5,254 nt of DNA from a candidate division SR1 bacterium (GCA_002746475.1 PDOX01000069.1:1-5254); one strand, 5' to 3'. Shown: positions 1 through 5,219, numbered from the stretch's first letter. Numbers and translations are program-made. The notes: generated by a model not told the origin, from the letters alone.

Positions 1-1
1 T

Positions 2-340
2 GGAATACTCCATGTGCATACAACAAGTAATAATACCTTGGTTACCTTGACTGATGAAAATGGTAATAAGGTACTTGGTGGAGGTGCTGGATTGTTAGGA
101 TATAAAGGAGCAAAGAAAAACACTCCTTATGCAGCAGAAGTATTGACAAAGGATTTGTTGAAAACTGCACAAGGACTTTGATTGAAAACATTGTGAGTAA
201 TTATCCAAGGAACAGGAATGGCAAGAGATGGAGTATTTAAGGCCATCAACGAAATTGGTGTGATTGATATCCAATATATCAAAGAAGCAACTCCTATTCA
301 ATTTGGAGGATGTAAAGGGAAAAGACCTAAGAGAAACTAA
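2..340 (+). CDS. rpsK: Small-subunit ribosomal protein S11, 3' part (5' end outside window)
   Basis: S11 is a 30S platform protein that contacts 16S rRNA near the E site and the mRNA exit. The visible 112 codons start at the conserved G-I-L-H-V-H-T-T-S-N-N-T stretch, continue through T-D-E-N-G-N and T-P-Y-A-A-E, and end at T-P-I-Q-F-G-G-C-K and a basic tail before TAA (338-340). Two in-frame TGA codons lie at 179-181 and 194-196. The first aligns with the Gly of the E. coli Y-G-I-K-N-L segment, which supports UGA as Gly. The usual G-P-G-P-G-R-E loop reads G-T-G-M-A-R-D here. The gene runs into rpsD after 27 nt, as in the alpha operon of many bacteria. The N-terminus, perhaps 15-20 residues, is cut off by the window edge. 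The identification is secure. Confidence 0.95.
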
Positions 341-367
341 TTATTTTACTTGTATTGTGGTAAAGCT

Positions 368-988
368 ATGAAGTATACTGGACCAAAATTTAAATTATGT
401 AGAAGAGAACAAGTCAATTTGTTTGGACCTGCAAAATATGATGTAAAGAAAGGAAGAAAATTACCAGGACAACACGGTGCTGGAATGTCTAGACTTTCTG
501 AGTATGGAAAACTTTTGAGAAATAAACAAATCTTGAAAAGATCATACTTTTTGACAGAAAGACAATTCTCTAAAATTGTAAAAAATGTAGCGTCTAAATA
601 TGCAAAAAATAAAGGAGTAAGTCATGATGCTGCATTATACATCTTGTTGGAAAGAAGATTAGATGTGATCTTGCTAAGATCAGGATTTGCAAAAACTATT
701 ATGCAAGCAAGACAAATGATTGTGCATGGACATTTTACCTTGAATGGTGTAAAACATAATGTACCTTCTACGTTTGTAAAAATAGGAGATAAAATTGAAT
801 TGAGAGCAAAATTGAAAGATTCTGCTTTGTATGCTGATATGAAAATTGATAAAGGACATAGAGTTCCTTCATGGTTGAAAACTAATCCAAACAGTTATAC
901 TATTGAAGTACTTACTTTGCCAGTTGTTGGAGAAGTTACTCATATGGCTGACTTGTTGAAAGTGATCGAGTTCTATGCGAGAGCGTAG
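368..988 (+). CDS. rpsD: Small-subunit ribosomal protein S4
   Basis: S4 is a primary 16S rRNA binder that nucleates assembly of the 30S body; in some bacteria it also represses its own operon. The 206-residue product has the usual family length. The N-terminus M-K-Y-T-G-P-K-F-K-L-C-R-R-E matches the S4 start, so I chose the ATG at 368 over an in-frame TTG at 350. The S4 RNA-binding domain runs from about residue 93 to 155 (L-E-R-R-L-D, then S-G-F-A, A-R-Q-M-I-V-H-G-H, V-N/L-N-G, and I-G-D-K-I). The C-terminus ends I-E-F-Y-A-R-A. Only one cysteine of the zinc-binding set of some S4 proteins is present (the first is Phe), so this is a zinc-free type. There is no in-frame TGA. The gene ends with TAG. 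No Shine-Dalgarno sequence is visible in the 27-nt gap after rpsK. Confidence 0.97.
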   Translation: MKYTGPKFKLCRREQVNLFGPAKYDVKKGRKLPGQHGAGMSRLSEYGKLLRNKQILKRSYFLTERQFSKIVKNVASKYAKNKGVSHDAALYILLERRLDVILLRSGFAKTIMQARQMIVHGHFTLNGVKHNVPSTFVKIGDKIELRAKLKDSALYADMKIDKGHRVPSWLKTNPNSYTIEVLTLPVVGEVTHMADLLKVIEFYARA

Positions 989-1021
989 TGTATACAATAT
1001 TATCGGTTATAACAAGGTTGT

Positions 1022-1049
1022 TTGCAAAAATAAAAAAAATTTATATCTT
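1022..1049 (+). promoter_or_regulatory. Weak candidate promoter in the rpsD-rpoA gap
   Basis: The 75-nt gap is the longest in this gene run. It holds a possible -35 (TTGCAA, 1022-1027) and -10 (TATCTT, 1044-1049) with a 16-nt spacer, which would start transcription about 10 nt before the rpoA ATG. In DNA this AT-rich such matches are common by chance. rpoA may simply be read through from rpsD. No convincing hairpin is seen in the gap. Confidence 0.2.
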
Positions 1050-1063
1050 ATGCTATCACTATT

Positions 1064-2059
1064 ATGCTTGATATCCAAAACTTCATATGAGCGCCAAAGA
1101 TTTTTGTTACTGAAAATGATCAGAAACATACGAGCTTTGAGGTAAATTATCTTCCGAGATGATTTGGTCATACGTTGGGAAATGCATTGAGAAGACTTAT
1201 TCTTTCATATAATTTGTGAGCTGCGGTTACTGGGTTGAAAATCAAGTGAGTCCCTCATGAATATCATACGATTGAAGGAGTGAAAGAAAATGTTATTACT
1301 ATGATGTTGAATTTCAAGAATTTGAGATTTAAATTTGAAGAAGGAATAGAAGAAGTTCAATGGGTAAGTCAAAAAATAAAATGATTAGGACAATATACTG
1401 CTGATAGTCTTGAGTTACCAGCTGGTGTAGAGTTGTTAAATAAAGATGCGTATTTGTTTGAAATAACTGATCCATCTGTTGAATTAGCGATTGAGTTTAG
1501 AGTAGAAAAATGATATAGATATTACGATTTGAACTTTTTGAGAGAAAGAGAGAAAAGAGAAGGAGGAGATGTTGGAACTTTGTTGATAGACAATGACTTT
1601 AAATTAGTAGATTCTGTAAGTTATAGAGTTGAAGAAGTTATTGATGACTTCACAGGTGCGACAAAAGAATCATTGGTATTAGATTTGGGGATGCTGTATG
1701 ATGGAGTATCTGCAAAAGAGGTCGTGATGTTTGCTGGTGAAGTATTGGCTTCGTATGCAAAATTGTTTATCTTTGATAACGTATATCTTGATAGATCAAT
1801 GTTTGTAGAATATGAAGATATCCAAGAAGAAGAAAGTGCAGAAGCTACTGTTGAAGCAGGATTGAAAACGATGCCAATTGATGCACTTCCATTGAGTGAA
1901 AGAACAAGAAATGCGTTGATAAAAAATGATATCTTGTATGTAGAAGATCTAGAAAAGAAAAAGAAAAATGAATTGCTTTCTATGAAAGGAGTTTGAAAAA
2001 AAGCTATTGATGAAATCCAATCTTCACTTGTTGAAATTGATAAGTCATTGCTAGGATAA
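1064..2059 (+). CDS. rpoA: DNA-directed RNA polymerase subunit alpha (UGA read as Gly)
   Basis: The alpha subunit dimerises to seed assembly of RNA polymerase, and its C-terminal domain binds upstream promoter DNA and activators. With UGA as Gly, the frame from ATG 1064 to TAA 2057-2059 gives 331 residues, the usual length. The N-terminal assembly domain shows R-G-F-G-H-T-L-G-N-A-L-R-R (about residues 32-44), G-V-P-H-E-Y (62-67) and R-V-E-K-G (146-150). The C-terminal helix-hairpin-helix domain covers about residues 265-325, with L-S-E-R-T-R-N-A-L and M-K-G-V-G-K-K-A-I-D-E-I. In-frame TGAs are at 1088, 1160, 1217, 1247, 1382, 1511 and 1994 (residues 9, 33, 52, 62, 107, 150, 311). Those at 33, 62, 150 and 311 sit on glycines that are well conserved in the family. 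Read with the standard code the gene would be shattered, and only its 3' half would survive as an open frame. It lies between rpsD and rplQ, as expected. No Shine-Dalgarno sequence is visible before the start. Confidence 0.97.
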
Positions 2060-2087
2060 TTATTTACATTGTATCGTATATGTTAAA

Positions 2088-2474
2088 ATGAGACATAGAC
2101 AAAAGAGAACGTTAGAACTAAGTACTGGAGTACAAAAAAAGAATTTAGTAGTGAGAACTATGCTGACAAATTTGGTTACTCATGGGAAAATGACAACTAC
2201 TCCAAAGAGAGCTAAGGTATTGAAAGCTGAAACTGATAGTTTTTTCTCTAAATTAGTTCGTACGTATAAAAGATTTGAAGATGAAAAATCATCAAAAAGA
2301 GAAGTAATTAGAATTATCAAATCAACTATTTTGACTGAAGATGCTGGAAAGAAAATTATAGCTGATCTTTTGCCAAGATATTTGGATGGAAATACTGGTT
2401 CTTTTGTTGCGGATTATAAAATGGGAGCAAGACCGGGAGATGCTTCAGAAAAAATTATGTTAAAATTATTATAA
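2088..2474 (+). CDS. rplQ: Large-subunit ribosomal protein L17
   Basis: L17 is a 50S protein near the polypeptide exit tunnel, encoded next to rpoA in most bacteria. The 128-residue product begins M-R-H-R-Q-K and has the conserved R-T-M-L-T-N-L-V-T-H-G segment (residues 23-33), T-T-x-x-R-A-K-V-L-K, and the R-Y-L-D-G-N-T-G-S-F ... K-M-G-A-R-P-G-D-A region near the C-terminus. The length is normal and the frame has no TGA. The gene starts 28 nt after the rpoA stop, with no Shine-Dalgarno motif in the gap, and ends with TAA. Confidence 0.97.
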   Translation: MRHRQKRTLELSTGVQKKNLVVRTMLTNLVTHGKMTTTPKRAKVLKAETDSFFSKLVRTYKRFEDEKSSKREVIRIIKSTILTEDAGKKIIADLLPRYLDGNTGSFVADYKMGARPGDASEKIMLKLL

Positions 2475-2498
2475 TATTTAGTTTGTGTTCTAAGAATG

Positions 2499-2880
2499 AT
2501 GGAATTTACAAAAACCGATTTGAATAAAACATTGGGCTGTTGATATCGCAAATAAATTGCAAGGAAAAGGAAAAGAATATTATTCTGATTTTTGGGATGC
2601 TGGTGATTTTGTCTATGTAGAAAATGCGGATAAGATCAAAGTTACTGGTAATAAATTATCTCAAAAAGTTTATTACTCATATAGTGGGTATAAAGGAAAT
2701 GTTAAAGATATTACCTTGAAAGAATTATTGCAGAAAAAACCTGAAAAAGCGTTATGGTTTGCTGTGAGAGGAATGTTGCCTAAGAATAAACTTAGAGCTC
2801 CAAGAATGAAGAGATTAAAATTGTCTGTGGGAAGAACAGATAAATATAATAATTTTAAAATGGTTAATTTATACAAATAA
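2499..2880 (+). CDS. rplM: Large-subunit ribosomal protein L13, N-terminus disrupted by a frame change
   Basis: L13 is an early-assembly 50S protein. From about 2533 to the TAA at 2878-2880 one frame encodes a clear L13 body: A-V-D-I-A-N-K-L-Q-G-K-G-K, then W-D-A-G-D-F, E-N-A-D-K-I-K-V-T-G-N-K, K-V-Y-Y, and the hallmark V-R-G-M-L-P-K-N-K-L. That frame has no ATG upstream and meets TAA at 2491-2493. The only plausible starts, ATG 2496 and ATG 2499, lie in another frame, which reads M-E-F-T-K-T-D-L-N-K-T-L-G and then ends at TAA 2553-2555. The two parts join as N-K-T-L-G // A-V-D-I-A-N-K-L-Q-G-K, matching E. coli G-K-T-L-G-R-L-A-T-E-L-A-R-R-L-R-G-K except for a missing R-L and the shift. The usual W-Y-V-V-D-A segment is also absent. 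A real deletion, an assembly error and frameshifting are all possible. The stop overlaps the rpsI start by one base (TAATG). Confidence 0.85.
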
Positions 2881-3302
2881 TGGCTAAAAAAGAGTATAGT
2901 TATGCAGTAGGAAGAAGAAAAGAAACTTCTGCAGTTGTTAAATTATTTGGTTCTGGAAAAGGAGTATTCACGGTAAGGTCTGCTAGTGGAAAAGAACAAT
3001 CTTTGAAAGAATATTTTGGAGGAAACAAACATTTGTATCAGAATGCTGTTGAAGCACTTTCTGTATTGGGAAGAGATTATCTCAAACAATTTGACGCAGA
3101 AATTGTGATCAGAGGTGGAGGTATTGCTGGACAATCTGATGCGATCAAATTAGCGTTTGCGAGAGCGTTGATTGAATGGAATTCTGAATTGAGACCGACT
3201 TTGAAACCTCATGGATTGCTCAAAAGAGATGCGAGAATTAAAGAAAGAAAGAAACCAGGGTTGAAAAAAGCGAGAAAAGCTCCAACTTGGTCAAAGAGAT
3301 AG
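2880..3302 (+). CDS. rpsI: Small-subunit ribosomal protein S9
   Basis: S9 is a 30S head protein whose C-terminal tail reaches the P-site tRNA. The 140-residue product shows A-V-G-R-R-K-E (residues 9-15), S-L-K-E-Y-F-G, I-R-G-G-G-I-A-G-Q-S-D-A-I (about 77-89), and R-D-A-R-I-K-E-R-K-K-P-G-L-K-K-A-R-K, ending in the invariant S-K-R. Length and termini are canonical. The ATG shares its A with the rplM stop, which implies coupled translation of L13 and S9. The frame contains no TGA, and the glycine-rich loop uses only GGN codons. The gene stops at TAG and is followed by a hairpin terminator about 35 nt later, so it closes the ribosomal gene run. Confidence 0.97.
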   Translation: MAKKEYSYAVGRRKETSAVVKLFGSGKGVFTVRSASGKEQSLKEYFGGNKHLYQNAVEALSVLGRDYLKQFDAEIVIRGGGIAGQSDAIKLAFARALIEWNSELRPTLKPHGLLKRDARIKERKKPGLKKARKAPTWSKR

Positions 3303-3333
3303 TATTATATTTCTTATTATGGGAAAATATATG

Positions 3334-3368
3334 AAAGAAATCTACTTCTTGATGAGGTAGATTTTTTT
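3334..3368 (+). terminator. Intrinsic terminator after rpsI
   Basis: The segments AAATCTAC (3338-3345) and GTAGATTT (3357-3364) are exact complements around an 11-nt loop, and a T7 run covers 3362-3368. The stem can lengthen outward through a G-T wobble and three more A-T pairs. It lies 31 nt past the rpsI stop and most likely ends the rpsK-to-rpsI transcript. Confidence 0.8.
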
Positions 3369-3371
3369 GAT

Positions 3372-3399
3372 TTGCATTTTCTTTATAAAACAATATATT
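3372..3399 (+). promoter_or_regulatory. Candidate promoter for the 3403-3564 RNA
   Basis: TTGCAT (3372-3377) and TATATT (3394-3399) are 16 nt apart. The predicted transcription start is near 3406, at the base of the long hairpin that follows and just after the rpsI terminator. That position supports the call. The sequence match alone is weak in such AT-rich DNA. Confidence 0.35.
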
Positions 3400-3402
3400 T
3401 AT

Positions 3403-3564
3403 TTTGCCTCATGTGTATATTATTTGTTAGACTTACAATTTTTTTGTGGTTTTAAGAAAAAGAAAAGGACAAATAGTTCTTTCGTACATTTTTTCTTGGA
3501 GCTACTTAAGAAGTTTTCAAATGATAATATGTGAGGCAAACGGAAGTTCTGTTTGTCCTTTTTT
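3403..3564 (+). ncRNA. Candidate structured RNA or leader upstream of the pilin-like gene
   Basis: Most of the 281-nt gap after rpsI can fold into one long irregular hairpin. The paired segments, outside to inside, are TTTGCCTCA/TGAGGCAAA (3403-3411 with 3532-3540), ATATTAT/ATAATAT (3417-3423 with 3524-3530), AGACTT/AAGTTT (3429-3434 with 3511-3516), AAGAAAAA/TTTTTCTT (3454-3461 with 3490-3497), and AAAGGAC/GTTCTTT (3464-3470 with 3476-3482, one G-T) around an AAATA loop. An intrinsic terminator at 3534-3564 shares bases with the closing stem. Size, the terminator and the possible promoter at its edge suit a small RNA, and the long interrupted hairpin recalls 6S RNA in outline. I see no sequence motif that proves 6S or any known riboswitch. 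It could equally be an attenuator leader of the downstream gene. Pairings were found by eye, without energy calculation. Confidence 0.5.
3534..3564 (+). terminator. Intrinsic terminator 19 nt before the pilin-like gene
   Basis: AGGCAAAC (3534-3541) pairs with GTTTGTCCT (3551-3559) with a single bulged T, around a 9-nt loop that may pair further, and a six-T run spans 3559-3564. Its 5' arm is the 3' strand of the closing stem described for the upstream RNA, so the two structures cannot coexist. Only 19 nt separate it from the next start codon. Confidence 0.65.
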
Positions 3565-3583
3565 AATTAAATAAAAAAATGAT

Positions 3584-4249
3584 ATGTATATAAAAAGGAA
3601 CTGAAAATCTTGAAAATCTGCGTTTACCCTAGTAGAAATGCTAATAGTAATCGTAATAATAGGAATATTAGTAGGAGTATTATTACCCAAAATAATGTGA
3701 GTAACATCTAGAGCAAGAGATACTAAGAGAGTAGCAGATTTGAGAAATGTAGCTATGGCGATACAAAGATATAAAATGGATACAGGAGAATATCCTACAT
3801 TTAAACGTATATGAGATGGTAAATATGTTGGTCCTATATCGTTACTTTCTGATTCTTTGTCAGATTATATGGGTCAAATTCCTAAAGATCCCCAAAAGAA
3901 CACGATAATGAAAAAATTATATCTTCATTGATGAAATGTCTGAAATTTTTTTCCTAACGGTGAATATATTTATCAACTCACATACAATGATACAGTATAT
4001 TTATTTGCTAAAGTAGAAACTCCTATTTTAGCAAATTATGTTAATGATAAAAATATTGGTGGTTTTGGTATATGGTTATCATGTTCTAGAACGAAAACTA
4101 TTTCTAATGAAGACCATTGTTTAAGAGAAAATTATTTTAAGCCATGTTTATCTGTAAAAAAATGAAATAGTGTACAAACAACGCTTGGAGAATATACAGA
4201 TTGTACTTACACAGATGAAGAACAACTCTATTATGTTATGAAAATTTAA
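3584..4249 (+). CDS. Type IV pilin-like (prepilin) protein, UGA read as Gly
   Basis: With UGA as Gly, the frame from ATG 3584 to TAA 4247-4249 gives 221 residues. The N-terminus is a class III prepilin signal: a short basic leader (residues 1-13), then F-T-L-V-E-M-L-I-V-I-V-I-I-G-I-L with Glu at +5. Cleavage by prepilin peptidase would fall after Ala13, where Gly is usual. The hydrophobic helix ends near residue 35 and is followed by R-A-R-D-T-K-R-V-A-D-L-R-N-V and a G-E-Y-P segment, typical of (pseudo)pilins of type IV pilus and type II secretion systems. The C-terminal half has four cysteines (W-L-S-C, D-H-C-L, K-P-C-L, T-D-C-T) that could form disulfides outside the membrane. In-frame TGAs are at 3602, 3611, 3698, 3812, 3929, 3932, 3941 and 4163, including a tandem pair. 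No other pilus gene is in the window, so major pilin, minor pilin and pseudopilin cannot be told apart. Confidence 0.88.
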
Positions 4250-4345
4250 TTAAAATATTTTAATATATCTTTGTTATATAGAGTTATCCTTTTGATTATG
4301 AAATTAGAGTGCTTTTTTTACTATTAAGCCGAATTTTTTGATAGC

Positions 4346-4373
4346 TTGCTTTTTAGAAGGATATCCGTATACT
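4346..4373 (+). promoter_or_regulatory. Candidate adk promoter in the pilin-adk gap
   Basis: The 151-nt gap between 4250 and 4400 holds no gene I can support. TTGCTT (4346-4351) and TATACT (4368-4373, one mismatch to TATAAT) are 16 nt apart and would give a leader of about 20 nt before the adk ATG. The gap also has a perfect AT palindrome (4249-4264) and a T7 run (4313-4319) without a convincing stem, so no clear terminator for the pilin-like gene is seen. Confidence 0.35.
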
Positions 4374-4400
4374 TCTCTCGTCTTATTTTTATTTTGATAG

Positions 4401-4988
4401 ATGAAAGAAATTATGCAGAAAGATATTATCTTGTTTGGAACACAAGGGTCTGGAAAAGGTACGCAGGCAAAGATGTTATTAGAAAGAAAATTATTGAAAC
4501 ATAAGCATTTTGAGTCTGGACAAATATTGAGAGCATTGAAATCTAATGATAATATGATAGGTGCACATATGAGAGAAATTATTAATACTTGAGGTTTGAT
4601 AGATGATGAGGTGATTTATAAATTATTTGAGGTGTTTATGCATTTTATCTGAAGAGATGAATATATTTTGTCTGATGGATTTTTGAGAACCTTAAATCAG
4701 ATGTATTATTATTTGCACAAGATGCATTTGGCAGGAGATAGGGATTTTATTGGTATTTTTTATGATATTCCAAGGGAAGTTGCTATGGAAAGATTGTTAA
4801 AAAGAGCAGAAGAACAACATCGTGGAGATGATACGATGGATGCAATCATGATGAGATTAAATCTTTTCGAAAAAAATACTCTTCCTGTTATCCATTATCT
4901 TGATAAGATCGGGAAAATTATAAGGATTGATGCATCAAAAAGTGTTGATGAGATTTTTGATAATACATGTGGAATATTGAGATTATAA
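4401..4988 (+). CDS. adk: Adenylate kinase, short-lid type (UGA read as Gly)
   Basis: Adenylate kinase catalyses ATP + AMP = 2 ADP in the cytoplasm and balances the adenylate pool. The 195-residue frame shows the P-loop G-T-Q-G-S-G-K-G-T-Q (residues 13-22), the AMP-site element S-G-Q-I-L-R-A, G-G-L-I-D-D-E, and S-D-G-F-L-R-T-L-N-Q (about 89-98). It also has K-R-A-E-E followed closely by R-G-D-D, and then M-M-R-L. The lid is a short loop without zinc cysteines, as in short-type enzymes. The TGAs at 4590 and 4650 (residues 64 and 84) are read as Gly, and the first aligns with the conserved Gly of E. coli A-G-K-L-V-T-D. Two deviations stand out: the usual D-G-F-P-R-T has Leu for Pro, and T-G-D is S-G-Q. 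The arginines expected to hold phosphates are kept. The in-frame ATG at 4413 could be the true start. Another nucleoside monophosphate kinase is possible but less likely. Confidence 0.88.
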
Positions 4989-5024
4989 AATTATAAAAGT
5001 TGGAAGTATATTTAGTCTTTGAAT

Positions 5025-5044
5025 AAAAAATCCCTTGATTTTTT
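5025..5044 (+). terminator. Intrinsic terminator after adk
   Basis: AAAAAATC (5025-5032) and GATTTTTT (5037-5044) are exact complements around a CCTT loop. The A and T tracts would let it work in either direction. It starts 37 nt after the adk stop and separates adk from the rpsO leader. The stem has only two G-C-type pairs' worth of stability, so its strength is uncertain. Confidence 0.6.
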
Positions 5045-5071
5045 GTTCTGTTTATATATTATTACACACTG

Positions 5072-5077
5072 TATGAT
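5072..5077 (+). promoter_or_regulatory. Candidate -10 element for the rpsO leader
   Basis: TATGAT (5072-5077, one mismatch to TATAAT) would place the transcription start near 5084, just before the 5' strand of the structured leader at 5087. No good -35 lies 16-18 nt upstream, so this rests mainly on position. Confidence 0.3.
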
Positions 5078-5086
5078 ATATACAAT

Positions 5087-5199
5087 GACTAAAGAAAGTA
5101 GGTAGCTTGTAATTGAAAGTATAATTCCTACCGAGGTTGTTATCAGAAAGAGAATAGAAAATTTTGATAATAATTTCAACCTTAGTCAGGTTGTTTTTT
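5087..5199 (+). promoter_or_regulatory. Structured rpsO leader with competing three-way junction and terminator
   Basis: GACTA (5087-5091) can pair with TAGTC (5183-5187) and enclose two hairpins. The first is GTAGG/CCTAC (5098-5102 with 5127-5131). The second is AGGTTGTTATCA (5134-5145) pairing with TGATAA (5165-5170) and CAACCT (5177-5182) across a 6-nt bulge. Together they form a three-way junction. CAACCT is also the 5' arm of a terminator with the second AGGTTG copy (5188-5193), so only one form can exist at a time. S15 recognises a three-way junction in 16S rRNA, and a three-way-junction leader controls rpsO in Geobacillus. Control by S15 here is therefore plausible but is an inference. 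No similarity to T-box or known riboswitch motifs was seen. Confidence 0.5.
5177..5199 (+). terminator. Intrinsic terminator (attenuator) 20 nt before rpsO
   Basis: CAACCT (5177-5182) and AGGTTG (5188-5193) are exact complements around a TAGTC loop, followed by a six-T run (5194-5199). An upstream AGGTTG copy at 5134-5139 can capture the same CAACCT, the arrangement expected of an attenuator. The stem is only 6 bp, so it is weaker than the terminator after rpsI. Confidence 0.65.
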
Positions 5200-5219
5200 A
5201 TTAATTCTAAAAATGGAAT

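Noticed and set aside
95..301. Minus-strand open frame across the 3' part of rpsK
   Set aside because: It is the antisense shadow of the S11 frame, with no family resemblance and a Cys/Ser-rich composition typical of reversed AT-rich coding DNA.
1011..1023. AACAA-GG-TTGTT inverted repeat in the rpsD-rpoA gap
   Set aside because: The 2-nt centre cannot form a normal hairpin loop, the arms are 5 bp, and no U-tract follows. It is too weak for a terminator or operator call.
1529..1996. A stand-alone 155-residue gene starting at TTG 1529
   Set aside because: It is the part of rpoA between two in-frame UGA-Gly codons (1511 and 1994). The alpha-subunit sequence continues seamlessly on both sides.
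2673..3134. Two minus-strand open frames over rplM and rpsI
   Set aside because: They lie antisense to strongly conserved L13 and S9 coding sequence and show no recognisable protein features.
3403..3564. tmRNA, RNase P RNA, SRP RNA, T-box or a c-di-GMP riboswitch as the identity of the structured region
   Set aside because: I looked for the tRNA-like ends and tag frame of tmRNA, the conserved RNase P core, the SRP apical motif, the T-box AGGGTGG signature and the GEMM tetraloop/receptor motifs. None is present.
4249..4264. Perfect 16-nt palindrome ATTAAAATATTTTAAT just after the pilin-like gene stop
   Set aside because: It is only A and T, has no loop and no U-tract, and is expected by chance at this base composition. 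I do not call it a terminator or operator.
4296..4445. Minus-strand open frame in the pilin-adk gap, reading Y-G-Y-P-S-K-K-Q-A-I-K-K-F-G-L-I near its end and possibly starting at TTG inside adk
   Set aside because: The stretch looks somewhat protein-like, but it has no ATG, overlaps the adk P-loop codons antisense and a likely adk promoter, and is under 50 codons. I could not tie it to any family.
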